From Paenibacillus_AA sp045062745 (GTDB taxonomy: Bacteria; Bacillota; Bacilli; Paenibacillales; NBRC-103111): a stretch of DNA of 64,000 bases. Numbering within the stretch: the first letter of the stretch is position 1; each line of letters opens with the position of its first letter. Position numbers and translations under genes: made by a program. Below the pieces are notes generated by a model. It did no database searches and was not told the DNA's origin. It saw only the letters and a program-made list of their open reading frames with translations. Location of the stretch: NCBI RefSeq assembly GCF_045062745.1, contig NZ_JBJGED010000034.1, forward strand, positions 10,439-74,438, read 5' to 3'. Positions 17,315-25,692 of the stretch are shown here, one piece after another.

Positions 17315-18316
17315 TTACTGATATTGGATAACGGCTCCGATCAAACTGTCCGGTGTCTCCAGATAGCGTTCGTACAATCGGTCCGCCTCTTCCAAGGGGA
17401 AGTGCCGGAGCAGCTCAGGCTCCAGCCGGACCTGCCCCAGCTCCAGCATACGTAGATAAGCCTGCATGTTGCGCCCCTCCGTCCACCTCACATAACCGGA
17501 CGGGTAATCGATTCCATCCTTCTCATAGACCTCATCGTACCGGCCGGGGCCGCCGGCACGGGATACGATCAGCTGCGCTTCCTTATGGAACATCGCCGAA
17601 CGGGTAAACTCCATCTGCAGATCGCCTACAATGATCATTTTCCCCCGATCCCTCAGCCACTTAAAGCTGTTGTCAAGCAGCTCCTTCTGCTTCCCGCCGA
17701 TGCAATGGAATACGGCATCCGCCCCTATCCCCCGGGTGATCGTTCGCAGCAACTCCGGAACCTCCTCCGTGCCGGCGCAAATGTTCACGTAAGGCGTGGC
17801 GCTTAAGGCCGCCCTGCGATTGGGGAGCAGGTCGACGGCTATGACATGAATACCGGCAGATGCGGCGATTCTGCATAGCAGCTGCCCGATTATTCCGAGG
17901 CCGATTACTACAGCGCTTTCACCGAATTGAAGCCCGGACAGCCTGAGCGCATGCATAGCGATTACTCCAATGCCGACAGTGGACGCGTCGGATAAATTTA
18001 CAGAAGAGGGTACGGGCGCCACAAGCTGTTTGGGTACGAGGATATATTCCGAATGCCGGACGAACGGTCCGCCGTAACAGGCAACCGGCTGATCCTTCTC
18101 GATCCCGGAAACTCCTTCTCCGATATCGATCGCAATACCGGAAGCGCTGTACCCGATCGGTGTCGGGTGCTCCCGCATGGACTTGATGGAGGTCAATTCC
18201 GTTCCCGGGCTTACGGTCGAATAACAGGTTTTCACGAGCACGTGGTTTTTCTTCAGCTCCGGAATCGGGTGCTCCATTAGCGATACTTTGCCAAGCTGAC
18301 TAACAACAGCCTTCAA
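17315..18316 (-). CDS. MDR-family zinc-type alcohol/sugar dehydrogenase
   Basis: 333 residues from TTG 18316, nine bases after GGAGG. The N-terminal GroES-like domain has CYSTVSPGTELT, as in 'bi-domain' sugar oxidoreductases, and PIGYSASGIAIDIGEGV. The Rossmann domain has VVIGLGIIGQLLCRIA followed by an acidic residue (VDLLPNR), suggesting NAD. The usual catalytic-zinc Cys/His set is incomplete, so it may not bind zinc. It is the first gene of the leftward operon and probably oxidises or reduces a sugar from the imported glycan. Confidence 0.8.
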   Translation of the reverse strand: MKAVVSQLGKVSLMEHPIPELKKNHVLVKTCYSTVSPGTELTSIKSMREHPTPIGYSASGIAIDIGEGVSGIEKDQPVACYGGPFVRHSEYILVPKQLVAPVPSSVNLSDASTVGIGVIAMHALRLSGLQFGESAVVIGLGIIGQLLCRIAASAGIHVIAVDLLPNRRAALSATPYVNICAGTEEVPELLRTITRGIGADAVFHCIGGKQKELLDNSFKWLRDRGKMIIVGDLQMEFTRSAMFHKEAQLIVSRAGGPGRYDEVYEKDGIDYPSGYVRWTEGRNMQAYLRMLELGQVRLEPELLRHFPLEEADRLYERYLETPDSLIGAVIQYQ

Positions 18317-18366
18317 GCCCAATTTCCTCCTTTACCGTCTTTCTAACATGTATCTAATTCATATAA

Positions 18367-18422
18367 AATGTATGACTTTTCCGTTTATCTGTCAATACAA
18401 ATTGATATTTAATTTATATCAA
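18367..18422 (-). promoter_or_regulatory. Leftward operon promoter with upstream palindrome
   Basis: On the minus strand TTGACA (18395-18390), exactly 17 bases, TACATT (18372-18367): a near-consensus sigma-A promoter. Immediately upstream is a perfect palindrome at 18402-18422 with arms TTGATAT and ATATCAA. Part of it, AATTAAATATCAATTT (minus strand, 18414-18399), recurs with one mismatch at 20089-20104 upstream of the rightward operon promoter. Confidence 0.75.
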
Positions 18423-18423
18423 C

Positions 18424-18472
18424 AAAAAAGACCTCGCTCGCACGGCTTTCACTCCGCACGACAAGGTCATTG
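18424..18472 (-). terminator. Terminator of the GntR-type regulator gene
   Basis: On the minus strand GACCTTG with TCGTGCGG pairs with CCGTGCGA and GCGAGGTC, followed by TTTTTTG. It separates the regulator transcript from the leftward operon. Confidence 0.85.
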
Positions 18473-18506
18473 TTCAGCATTCCGGTTCCGTCGTTTAGCC
18501 ATTCAA

Positions 18507-19919
18507 TTACTGACTCACAGGCTCCTGCCTCGATTCTCTCAGCTTGTTCTCGATATTCCGGCACATCGTCTTTTTATCGTGAAGCTCCGACCAGTAAAGC
18601 TGGGCTTCTCGCAAAACGATACTCAACTCTTTGGTCTTCAGCTTTAAGTCGGAAGACAACCTGAAGGTAGGAATGATTTCGCGGAACATCCGGAATCGCG
18701 ACGGGCGGTTCATCGGCGCTTCCTCCCCGGTCCACTCGGCCGCACTTTTATTCGCCGGGATGCTAAGGGTGCGTTTACGGATCATCAGTTGCGCCTCATA
18801 GGAGGTGAGGAACTCACACAGCAGACTCGCCGCCTCCTTTACCTTTGATTTCCGGTTAACGGTAAGCCCTATAATGATCATCAGCGTCTTATAGTCGTAA
18901 TTGGTGGGCAACGGTGCAATGTCAAAGGAGATGTCCGCATTTCGCAAATCGTTCAGGCCCGCATACGTCGTCATGATGATCGAAACCTTGCCCTGGGCGA
19001 ATAACTCCTCGGCATCCTCCTCGCTCTTCGAGAGCACCGTCGGAAAGACGCCCTTCATCGTTAAAAGCTCCTTGCAAATGTCCAAGCTGTCCATCAGCTT
19101 GGTGCCGTAAAGGTTATAGTTTCCCGATTGATCCGGCTCAAAGGACATCCCGCTCTGGATCATAAAAACCGGCCATCTGTTCCGCGCCAGCATGGAAAAA
19201 TGGAAGCCGTACCTTTCGTTCTCAATGGCCAGCTTCTCTGCGGCGCGGAACAGATCGGACCATGTCCAGCCGCTGTCCGGCTCCTGCAGTCCGTTCTGCG
19301 CGAAGTGGTCCCGATTGTAGCAGAGCACCAGCGGCGCGTAAATGAACGGCTGCACGAACTGCTCGCCCTGGCAGGTAAAAGGCTTGGCCAAGAATGGATA
19401 ATGATCCGGATCATACCGGACCGGCTCCAGCATATCGACGGCTTCATTCTCTTCAAGTAACTGGAAATTGTAGTCGTTAATCGTAACGATATCCAATAGA
19501 TGAGCATCCATATATTCTTTGGCGAAGGTGTAGAAGTGGTTGGTCGGTATACTAAGCGTCTGTACTTGGATGTGCGGATAGCGCTTATGAAACTCGCCAA
19601 TCAAATATTCAATGTCGGTTTCCGTATTGATCGTAGTATGATAGCCAAACCGGACAACCGTTTTGGATTCCGGCTCGACGGGAAGAACACGGTTGCCCAC
19701 TTTGGGAATTTTCTCGATCAAGCCGTCGCGTACGAGCTCCTCGAGCCCTTTCCGCACGGAATTGTTGCTAAGTTGATAAAGCTTCCCCAGTTCGGCCTCC
19801 GACGGCAAAAACTTATCCGCAGGAATCTTGCCCGATAATATATCTTTTCTCAGCAATTCAACCATCTCGTCCAGACGGCGCTGGAACGTTTTCCGGCTCG
19901 GCTTGTTTTTTGGCGTCAT
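18507..19919 (-). CDS. GntR-type HTH fused to a solute-binding-protein domain (regulator)
   Basis: 470 residues with no signal peptide, so cytoplasmic. Residues ~14-82 are a GntR winged helix: LRKDILSGKIPADKFLPSEA, LGKLYQLSNNSVRKGLEELV (recognition helix), GLIEKIPKVGNRVLP. From ~90 to 450 the protein is a family-1 extracellular solute-binding-protein fold: VVRFGYHTTINTETDIEYLI, LLDIVTINDYNFQLLEE, PFIYAPLVLCYNRDHFAQ and VNRKSKVKEAASLLCEFL. A transport-type ligand domain therefore serves as the effector sensor. It lies between two operons that contain true lipoprotein binding proteins, which it most likely controls. GGGGAG precedes the ATG. Confidence 0.9.
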   Translation of the reverse strand: MTPKNKPSRKTFQRRLDEMVELLRKDILSGKIPADKFLPSEAELGKLYQLSNNSVRKGLEELVRDGLIEKIPKVGNRVLPVEPESKTVVRFGYHTTINTETDIEYLIGEFHKRYPHIQVQTLSIPTNHFYTFAKEYMDAHLLDIVTINDYNFQLLEENEAVDMLEPVRYDPDHYPFLAKPFTCQGEQFVQPFIYAPLVLCYNRDHFAQNGLQEPDSGWTWSDLFRAAEKLAIENERYGFHFSMLARNRWPVFMIQSGMSFEPDQSGNYNLYGTKLMDSLDICKELLTMKGVFPTVLSKSEEDAEELFAQGKVSIIMTTYAGLNDLRNADISFDIAPLPTNYDYKTLMIIIGLTVNRKSKVKEAASLLCEFLTSYEAQLMIRKRTLSIPANKSAAEWTGEEAPMNRPSRFRMFREIIPTFRLSSDLKLKTKELSIVLREAQLYWSELHDKKTMCRNIENKLRESRQEPVSQ

Positions 19920-19963
19920 CGTTTGATTCTCCCCATCCTGCTTGCGGTGTAATTCGTATCTGG

Positions 19964-19995
19964 ATTATATCATAAAACCTGTCCGGAAACAGGTT
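19964..19995 (-). promoter_or_regulatory. Regulator gene promoter with 20-bp palindrome
   Basis: On the minus strand a TATAAT box lies at 19969-19964. The spacer region upstream contains the perfect inverted repeat AACCTGT (19976-19982) and ACAGGTT (19989-19995) separated by six bases. No strong -35 box is visible. A palindrome between -35 and -10 positions suggests autorepression by the encoded GntR-type protein or control by another repressor. Confidence 0.55.
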
Positions 19996-20088
19996 GGCCC
20001 GATGCTAATATTTTAACAATCGGGTTGGTGGCTCGATTCCGTCTAGCCTCGTCACCTGAAGATAGCGTTATAGAATCTTATTAATGTG

Positions 20089-20137
20089 AATTAAATATGA
20101 ATTTATTATTGACAAAATCATCGATGAATTATACGTT
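20089..20137 (+). promoter_or_regulatory. Rightward operon promoter with shared 16-bp element
   Basis: TTGACA (20109-20114), 17 bases, TACGTT (20132-20137) forms the probable promoter, about 175 bases before the binding-protein gene. AATTAAATATGAATTT at 20089-20104 lies four bases upstream of the -35 box and differs by one base from the element at the leftward operon promoter, which sits three bases upstream of its -35 box. The rest of 19996-20311 holds no gene; a T-rich run is at 20211-20221. Confidence 0.65.
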
Positions 20138-20311
20138 ATAAATGAATTAGATAACAATTAGCGCGCAAGTATGAAATCGGTTACATAATACTCCTTAGAT
20201 TACGTCGACCGTTTTTTTTTTGAAGACATTGATGGATTTGAACCGTTTGTCTCGAGCAACAAGGGTATGCGGATCAAATAAATAAAATGTAGCTATGGGG
20301 AGGTTTTATGC

Positions 20312-21634
20312 ATGAAGAAAAATTGGCTGGCCTTATCGGCAGCGGCTGTTCTACTGTTTACCGCCGCGTGCAGCGGCGGCGGGACACCGAAGTCCTCGGA
20401 GGGAACGAGTGCGCCGTCTGCGGCGAATAAGCCGAGCGTAACGGACCGTAAGGCGGAGATTACGTTTTATTTGACGACGAACAATGTCGCCGTGGAAACC
20501 TTTGACAAGAGATACGGGGACAAGGTTCGGGAGAAATTCCCGAATTATACGATCAAGTACGTGATGCAAAGCAGCGGCAACGGTATTCCCGAGTTGCTCG
20601 CCGCGGGGGAAGTAGTCGACATCATCATTACCTCCGACGCTTTTACGCCGATCTTTCTTACTCCATATAACCTCCAGTACGATATTACCGCGCTCGTCAA
20701 GCAGAATCAAACCGATCTGACTCAGTTCGAACCTACCACGATCGAGCTTCAGCGAGCGATGGCGAACGGCGGCATTTGGGGACTTCCGATAGGGATCAAC
20801 TCCGCCAGCTTGATGTACAACCGGGACCTTTTTGACAAATTCGGCGTTGCCTACCCAAAAGAGGGCATGACTTGGGACCAGCTGTACGAGCTTGCCCGGA
20901 CGATGACTCGCAACGAAGGAGGCGTTCAATACAAAGGGCTCGTCATGTCGTTCCAGCACATGATGTATTTGAACCAGCATTCCGCGGCGTTTACGGATGA
21001 CAAGGCGGGCAAGGCGCTGATGACGGACGAGAACTTCAAAAAGGCGTTCGAGAACCTGGCGCGTTTCTACAAGATCCCGGGGAATGAGCCCCCGAACAAC
21101 AAATATACCCTTGCCTCGCAGACGGACGCCTATGGCAAGACCAAGACCGCGGCGATGTACGCCTCCCTTAGCGGCGCTCCGGCCGAGGATTCCGCTATGA
21201 ATTGGGATGTCGTGCAGCTGCCGTTCCTTCCCGAGAAGCCGGGCGTAGGCCCTCAGGCGCGTACGGATTACGCCTATTTGACGAGCCTCAGCAAAGATAA
21301 GGAGGCGGCGTATGAGGTTATCGAATACCTCGTATCTCCCGAATTTCAAAAATGGAAGCTCGCGGAAAACCAAGGCTACTCCGCGTTGAAGGATCCGGCG
21401 ATCAACAGCAGTTACGGCAAAGGAAAACCTTGGCTGGAGAGCCGCAATACGAAATCGTTCCTCCCGCAAAAGTACGCGCCCGCCACGTTGAAATCGAACC
21501 AGCAAAGTGCGGCCGATAAGGAAGCCTTGGCCGCTTTGGACGCCTACTTGAACGGGACCGATATCAACACGGCCCTGCGCGAAGCGAATGACCGGCTCCA
21601 GAGAACGATGGACTTAGCCAAGAGCGGAAAATAA
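20312..21634 (+). CDS. Lipoprotein extracellular solute-binding protein (family 1)
   Basis: 440 residues with signal peptide and lipobox (VLLFTAAC; Cys at ~20), a Ser/Gly-rich linker, then a family-1 sugar-binding fold: AEITFYLTTNNVAVETFDKR, GEVVDIIITSDAFTP, MYNRDLFDKFGVAYPKEGMT, SLSKDKEAAYEVIEYLVSP. GGAGG lies eight bases before the ATG. It is the first gene of the rightward operon, directly upstream of the second propeller/FIMAH protein; no permease genes accompany it. Confidence 0.9.
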   Translation: MKKNWLALSAAAVLLFTAACSGGGTPKSSEGTSAPSAANKPSVTDRKAEITFYLTTNNVAVETFDKRYGDKVREKFPNYTIKYVMQSSGNGIPELLAAGEVVDIIITSDAFTPIFLTPYNLQYDITALVKQNQTDLTQFEPTTIELQRAMANGGIWGLPIGINSASLMYNRDLFDKFGVAYPKEGMTWDQLYELARTMTRNEGGVQYKGLVMSFQHMMYLNQHSAAFTDDKAGKALMTDENFKKAFENLARFYKIPGNEPPNNKYTLASQTDAYGKTKTAAMYASLSGAPAEDSAMNWDVVQLPFLPEKPGVGPQARTDYAYLTSLSKDKEAAYEVIEYLVSPEFQKWKLAENQGYSALKDPAINSSYGKGKPWLESRNTKSFLPQKYAPATLKSNQQSAADKEALAALDAYLNGTDINTALREANDRLQRTMDLAKSGK

Positions 21635-21683
21635 CAAAGCGTCCGGTTCAGATGCAAACACTCTCGTCAAGGAGGTCGTTACC

Positions 21684-24600
21684 TTGAAGATAAATGACAA
21701 ACATGCGAAAGCAGCATTTGCAGTCCGTCTGTTTTTCGTCTTTAGCCTAATTGCGGCATTGGTATTCCCCGCTTCCGGCGCCTACGCCGACGAAACGATG
21801 CCGAATTTGCTGGCAAACCCCGGCTTTGAAACGCCGTCCGAGGAAGAAGGCGCTATTCCAGGCTGGAACATCAACGGCGGAACGTCCGCGATTAAGCCCG
21901 GCATTGCCGTAGAGGTGACAAACGATACGAGCAGCAGCGGCAACAGCAGCCTGCATGTGGCCGACGACGCCGCGAATGCCGCGATCGTTCTGTACAGCGA
22001 TCCGATTGAGGTAACGCCCGGCCGAACGTATCAGCTGGCCGGCAAAGCGAAGGAGGCGCGAGGCACCATTTACGCCGGCCTCCGCTATTACAAGAAAGAG
22101 ACGGACAATGTCATTTCAGGCTTCATCCCGAAGGCGAATTTTATTGCCCTTCCTTCTTCCTTAACATGGACGGATTTCGGCTTGGAGGCGCAGGCGCCGG
22201 CCGAAGCGGCTTACGCCCGAATTTTGCTGTATACGGCATCCGCCTCGACGGGAGCGGCTTACTTTGATGATTTGCATTTCAGCCTGAAGCCTGAAGAGCA
22301 GGGAGAAATCATTCCATACGATTTGACGAATTTAGGGTCTACGATTCATACCGTTAATACGCACCGCGCGGCGTTCGGCACCGACGCCTCCGGCCGGCTG
22401 GTCGCTTATTCCACTTTGGACGGCGCGGTAGCCAAGCTTCTGGTGATCGACGTGGAAACGGACACGCTGCTCGCCCAAATTCCGGTCAGCGCGAACGTAA
22501 ACGGCACCGAATATTCGTCCACCTACGTTAGGGGGCTGGTCGTTGAGCCCGATGGCACCGTCTATTTGGCCGGAACTCCTAGCCATATGTTCAAATATGT
22601 GCCGGGCACCGAAAAGATGGAGTACATCCGCAGAGTCGCCGGATCTCAGGTGTTCGACATGAAGGCCGGACCGGACGGAATATTGATCGGGGGCACCTAC
22701 AACCGGAGCGAAGCGTTCGAATACAACACCGCCACGGGCGAATACAAAAGCCTGGGCCGCATTCTGGACGACGAATATTACGCCTACTCCGTCGCGTACG
22801 ACGCCGCACGCAACGACGCTTATTTCGGAATCGGCGCGAACGCTCGGCTTGTGAAGCTCGATCGGGACACCGGAGTCAAAACCGAAATTGCGGTGCCCGC
22901 GCAATTTGCCGAATCGAATTTTATATTTGATATGGAAATCGCCGGCGACAAGCTGTTTATGCGTTTCTCTCCGGGCGGTACGATCGGCTACGATTTGAAA
23001 ACGGGCCAGTTCGACGAAACCAAAGGCATCATAACCTCTCGACTTGTCTCTCAGGCTTCGCCTGTCGACGGCAAAGTGTACTTTACGTCCGACAACCAGG
23101 TAGGATTCTACGACCCCGCCACCAGGCAATACACGACGCTTGACGCCTATACGGACGGCGAAGCATACGCCTTCCATTTCGCGCAGCTGGCCGATCCGGC
23201 GCTCCCCGGCTACACGCTGGTCGGAATCACCAGAGAAGGCCGGATCTTCAAGCACAATTTGCAGCTCGGCACAACCAAATACACGATTCTCGACATTGAA
23301 GGCGAACCCGGGGAGCTGCAGACGGTGGAGGTTGGGAACGACGGCCGTGTGCATACGAGCGGCTACCTGTCGGGCGGCAACGCCATTTACGACCCGCTGA
23401 CCGGCAAACGGGAGGAATATACGAACGAGACGAGGGGGCTCGGCCAAAGGCTTCCTCAAACGGATAAGATTCTGAGCTTCAAGGACAGCATGTATTACAT
23501 CACTTACCCGAATATGAAAGTATTCGAGTTCGACCAATATGGGCCGTGGGACCGCAATAACCAAACGGATCCGAACCCGAGATTGCTGTTCTCGGTCAGT
23601 GACGTCGGCGAGCAGGACCGCGGGCGGGGCATCGTTCTCGAGGAGGAAGGCAAGCTCGTGCTCGGAACGGTTCCGAAGTATGGCCTTTTGGGCGGAGCCC
23701 TTGTCATTTATGACTTTGCCACGCGCGAGCGCGAAGTTTACCATAACGTCATCGACCAACAAAGCGTGACGGCCGTCACGTATAAGGACGGACTTGTTTA
23801 CGGCGGCTCGAATGTATGGGGCGGACTGGGCGTGGATCCGACCGCAAAAGAGGCGAAGCTGTTCATCTGGGACATGGCTAATAAGCAGAAGGTGTTCGAA
23901 ATCGCGCCCGTTCCCGGCAAAAGAGCGATTACCGAATTGATCGTCGGCCCCGACGGGAACATATGGGGAGCGGCGGAAGGCGTTCTGTTCATTTTCGACC
24001 CGAACACCCGCAAGGTAATCCATACGCAGACGATCGTGCAGCGGACATACACCGGGGCTGTATGGCGGGATGCGCAATTCGAGATTGGCACGGACGGAAA
24101 CGTCTACGGGGTGCAATCGAACAGGTTTTTCGTCATCCATGCCGAAACGAAGAAAATGACGGTCATTCGCGATGTCGGAATCCGCAACTGGTTGGCACAG
24201 GACAATTTCGGAAACTTCTATTTGACGGAGGACACGAGCTTGCTCCGCCTCTCGATACCGGAGCTGGTTCTTGATCCGGTCGGCGCCGTGCTGAAAATGG
24301 AATCGACGTCGCTGAGCCGCGGGCAACCCGTACAGCCTTCCGTCAGCTTGCTGCTCGAGCAAGGCCGATCAGTCGACAAAATCGAGCGCAGAAATCCGCA
24401 ATATTTCAGCAGCAACTCGAATGTGGTTCGTGTCGAAGACGGCAAGCTGAAGGCCGCCGATCCAGGGACGGCCGAAGTATGGGCCTCGTTCGTCTTTGAC
24501 GGTGTGACGTACGTGACCAATCGGGTAACCGTGACGGTAACCGTGACGATGGAAACGGTTCAGGCCGAGCTGGAACGATATGTTCAAGACGGCCAGATCG

Positions 24601-24812
24601 GCATTGCGATCTCCTCCCAACTGACGAATTCGCTGAAGCAGGCGGAGCATTTCATCGCGATAGAAATCCCCGCTCAAGCGTCGAAGCATTTGGAGGATTT
24701 CCTTAAGCACCTGAACAATCCGGCGCTCTCCGAACGAACTACGGATGCCGCCCGCAGCGTTCTCGAAGCGGATGCTCGCGCGCTTTCCGAATCCTTGCGC
24801 GGCAGCCGGTAA
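21684..24812 (+). CDS. Secreted propeller/Ig-like/FIMAH protein (paralogue 2)
   Basis: 1042 residues from TTG 21684, eight bases after AAGGAGG. The signal peptide ends near AYA-DE (~36). The order of parts matches the protein encoded at 14.2-17.3 kb: N-terminal beta-sandwich (LLANPGFETPSE to AAYFDDLHFSL), about thirteen blade-like repeats (GILIGGTYNRSEAFEYNT, NIWGAAEGVLFIFDPNT), a Big-type Ig-like domain (DPGTAEVWASFVFD) and a FIMAH domain (ASKHLEDFLKHLNNPALSE). The C-terminal propeller halves look about 60 % identical by eye, with long shared runs around SNVWGGLG and GPDGNIWG. The two therefore arose by duplication and may recognise related substrates or two faces of one. The function is not known. 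Confidence 0.8.
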   Translation: MKINDKHAKAAFAVRLFFVFSLIAALVFPASGAYADETMPNLLANPGFETPSEEEGAIPGWNINGGTSAIKPGIAVEVTNDTSSSGNSSLHVADDAANAAIVLYSDPIEVTPGRTYQLAGKAKEARGTIYAGLRYYKKETDNVISGFIPKANFIALPSSLTWTDFGLEAQAPAEAAYARILLYTASASTGAAYFDDLHFSLKPEEQGEIIPYDLTNLGSTIHTVNTHRAAFGTDASGRLVAYSTLDGAVAKLLVIDVETDTLLAQIPVSANVNGTEYSSTYVRGLVVEPDGTVYLAGTPSHMFKYVPGTEKMEYIRRVAGSQVFDMKAGPDGILIGGTYNRSEAFEYNTATGEYKSLGRILDDEYYAYSVAYDAARNDAYFGIGANARLVKLDRDTGVKTEIAVPAQFAESNFIFDMEIAGDKLFMRFSPGGTIGYDLKTGQFDETKGIITSRLVSQASPVDGKVYFTSDNQVGFYDPATRQYTTLDAYTDGEAYAFHFAQLADPALPGYTLVGITREGRIFKHNLQLGTTKYTILDIEGEPGELQTVEVGNDGRVHTSGYLSGGNAIYDPLTGKREEYTNETRGLGQRLPQTDKILSFKDSMYYITYPNMKVFEFDQYGPWDRNNQTDPNPRLLFSVSDVGEQDRGRGIVLEEEGKLVLGTVPKYGLLGGALVIYDFATREREVYHNVIDQQSVTAVTYKDGLVYGGSNVWGGLGVDPTAKEAKLFIWDMANKQKVFEIAPVPGKRAITELIVGPDGNIWGAAEGVLFIFDPNTRKVIHTQTIVQRTYTGAVWRDAQFEIGTDGNVYGVQSNRFFVIHAETKKMTVIRDVGIRNWLAQDNFGNFYLTEDTSLLRLSIPELVLDPVGAVLKMESTSLSRGQPVQPSVSLLLEQGRSVDKIERRNPQYFSSNSNVVRVEDGKLKAADPGTAEVWASFVFDGVTYVTNRVTVTVTVTMETVQAELERYVQDGQIGIAISSQLTNSLKQAEHFIAIEIPAQASKHLEDFLKHLNNPALSERTTDAARSVLEADARALSESLRGSR

Positions 24813-24819
24813 CGACCCT

Positions 24820-24862
24820 AAGCCCGCTTCCGTGCCTGTCGGCACGGCATGCGGGCTTCATT
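24820..24862 (+). terminator. Intra-operon hairpin / weak terminator
   Basis: AAGCCCGC (24820-24827) pairs with GCGGGCTT (24851-24858) and an inner CCGTGCC/GGCACGG stem closes on TGTC. The T tract after it is poor (CTTCATT), so it may attenuate rather than end transcription before the hydrolase gene. Confidence 0.6.
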
Positions 24863-24881
24863 CCGATTCAGGAGGCATGAA

Positions 24882-25658
24882 ATGAACACGTATTTCAATA
24901 TTCCATACACGGGCACGGACGACGGTATGCGCTACATCGATCTGTTCGTGCCCGAACGTAATCCGTCCAAGATGTGCATTCTGTTTATTCATGGCGGCGG
25001 TTGGTCCGCGGGCAGCAAAGAGCAGTTTCACTCCCTGGCCTCCCATTTTTGCGGCTTGGGTTACACATGCGCCTCCTTGAGTTACCGTCTATCCGGCCCA
25101 TACAAATTTCCGGCTCAGATCGAGGATGCCCGCCTCGGCATGTCTTTTCTGAAGTGGAATGCGGATCGGTATTTGTTCGAACCGGAGCGGATCGCCGCCT
25201 TCGGCTCGTCGGCCGGCGGTCATTTGGCGCTGCTGCTGGCTCTTATTCAGCCCGGAGATTCGATGGGAAGCGTGCCGGGCTTGACGGAGAAGAACACGCT
25301 TCCCTGTGCGGTTATTGCCTACTGCCCGGTGACGGATTTGAAGAGAGAAAAGCAATCTTACGCCCAGCTGATCGGGAGCTCGTTCGCTGACGCCCGCGAG
25401 CTGTATAGATCCGCATCGCCCGTGGATTGGCCGCAGCCGGCCAACATCCCCATGCTTGTCATCAACGGCGACGAAGACACGACGACGCCTCTAGCAGCTT
25501 CTGAAGCTTACTGCCAAAAAGTGCGGGAAGCCGGCGGCCGCGCTAAGCTCGTTGTGCTTCCCGGGGTCAAGCACGGCTTCGGCTACGGTGTGACGACCGA
25601 AGCACAGCTGGTTTCCGTACGGCACGCAGAGCGTTTTTTGGACGGTCTGCATTTCTAA
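24882..25658 (+). CDS. Alpha/beta hydrolase (BD-FAE/esterase type)
   Basis: 258 residues from ATG 24882, six bases after GGAGG. The oxyanion motif IHGGGW, the nucleophile elbow AFGSSAGGHL, the acid in INGDEDTTTP and the histidine in GVKHGFGYG give a full Ser-Asp-His triad in the order of carbohydrate esterases and BD-FAE hydrolases. No signal peptide, so it acts in the cytoplasm. Third gene of the rightward operon; it may deacetylate or de-esterify the imported sugar. Confidence 0.85.
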   Translation: MNTYFNIPYTGTDDGMRYIDLFVPERNPSKMCILFIHGGGWSAGSKEQFHSLASHFCGLGYTCASLSYRLSGPYKFPAQIEDARLGMSFLKWNADRYLFEPERIAAFGSSAGGHLALLLALIQPGDSMGSVPGLTEKNTLPCAVIAYCPVTDLKREKQSYAQLIGSSFADARELYRSASPVDWPQPANIPMLVINGDEDTTTPLAASEAYCQKVREAGGRAKLVVLPGVKHGFGYGVTTEAQLVSVRHAERFLDGLHF

Positions 25659-25692
25659 ATTGCATTTTTGGGAATCGCTAGTGGCCCTTTCG

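Noticed and set aside
22332..24362. 676-codon antisense frame opposite the second propeller protein
   Set aside because: Same reason: antisense of a GC-rich repetitive coding sequence, no ribosome binding site, no recognisable domain.
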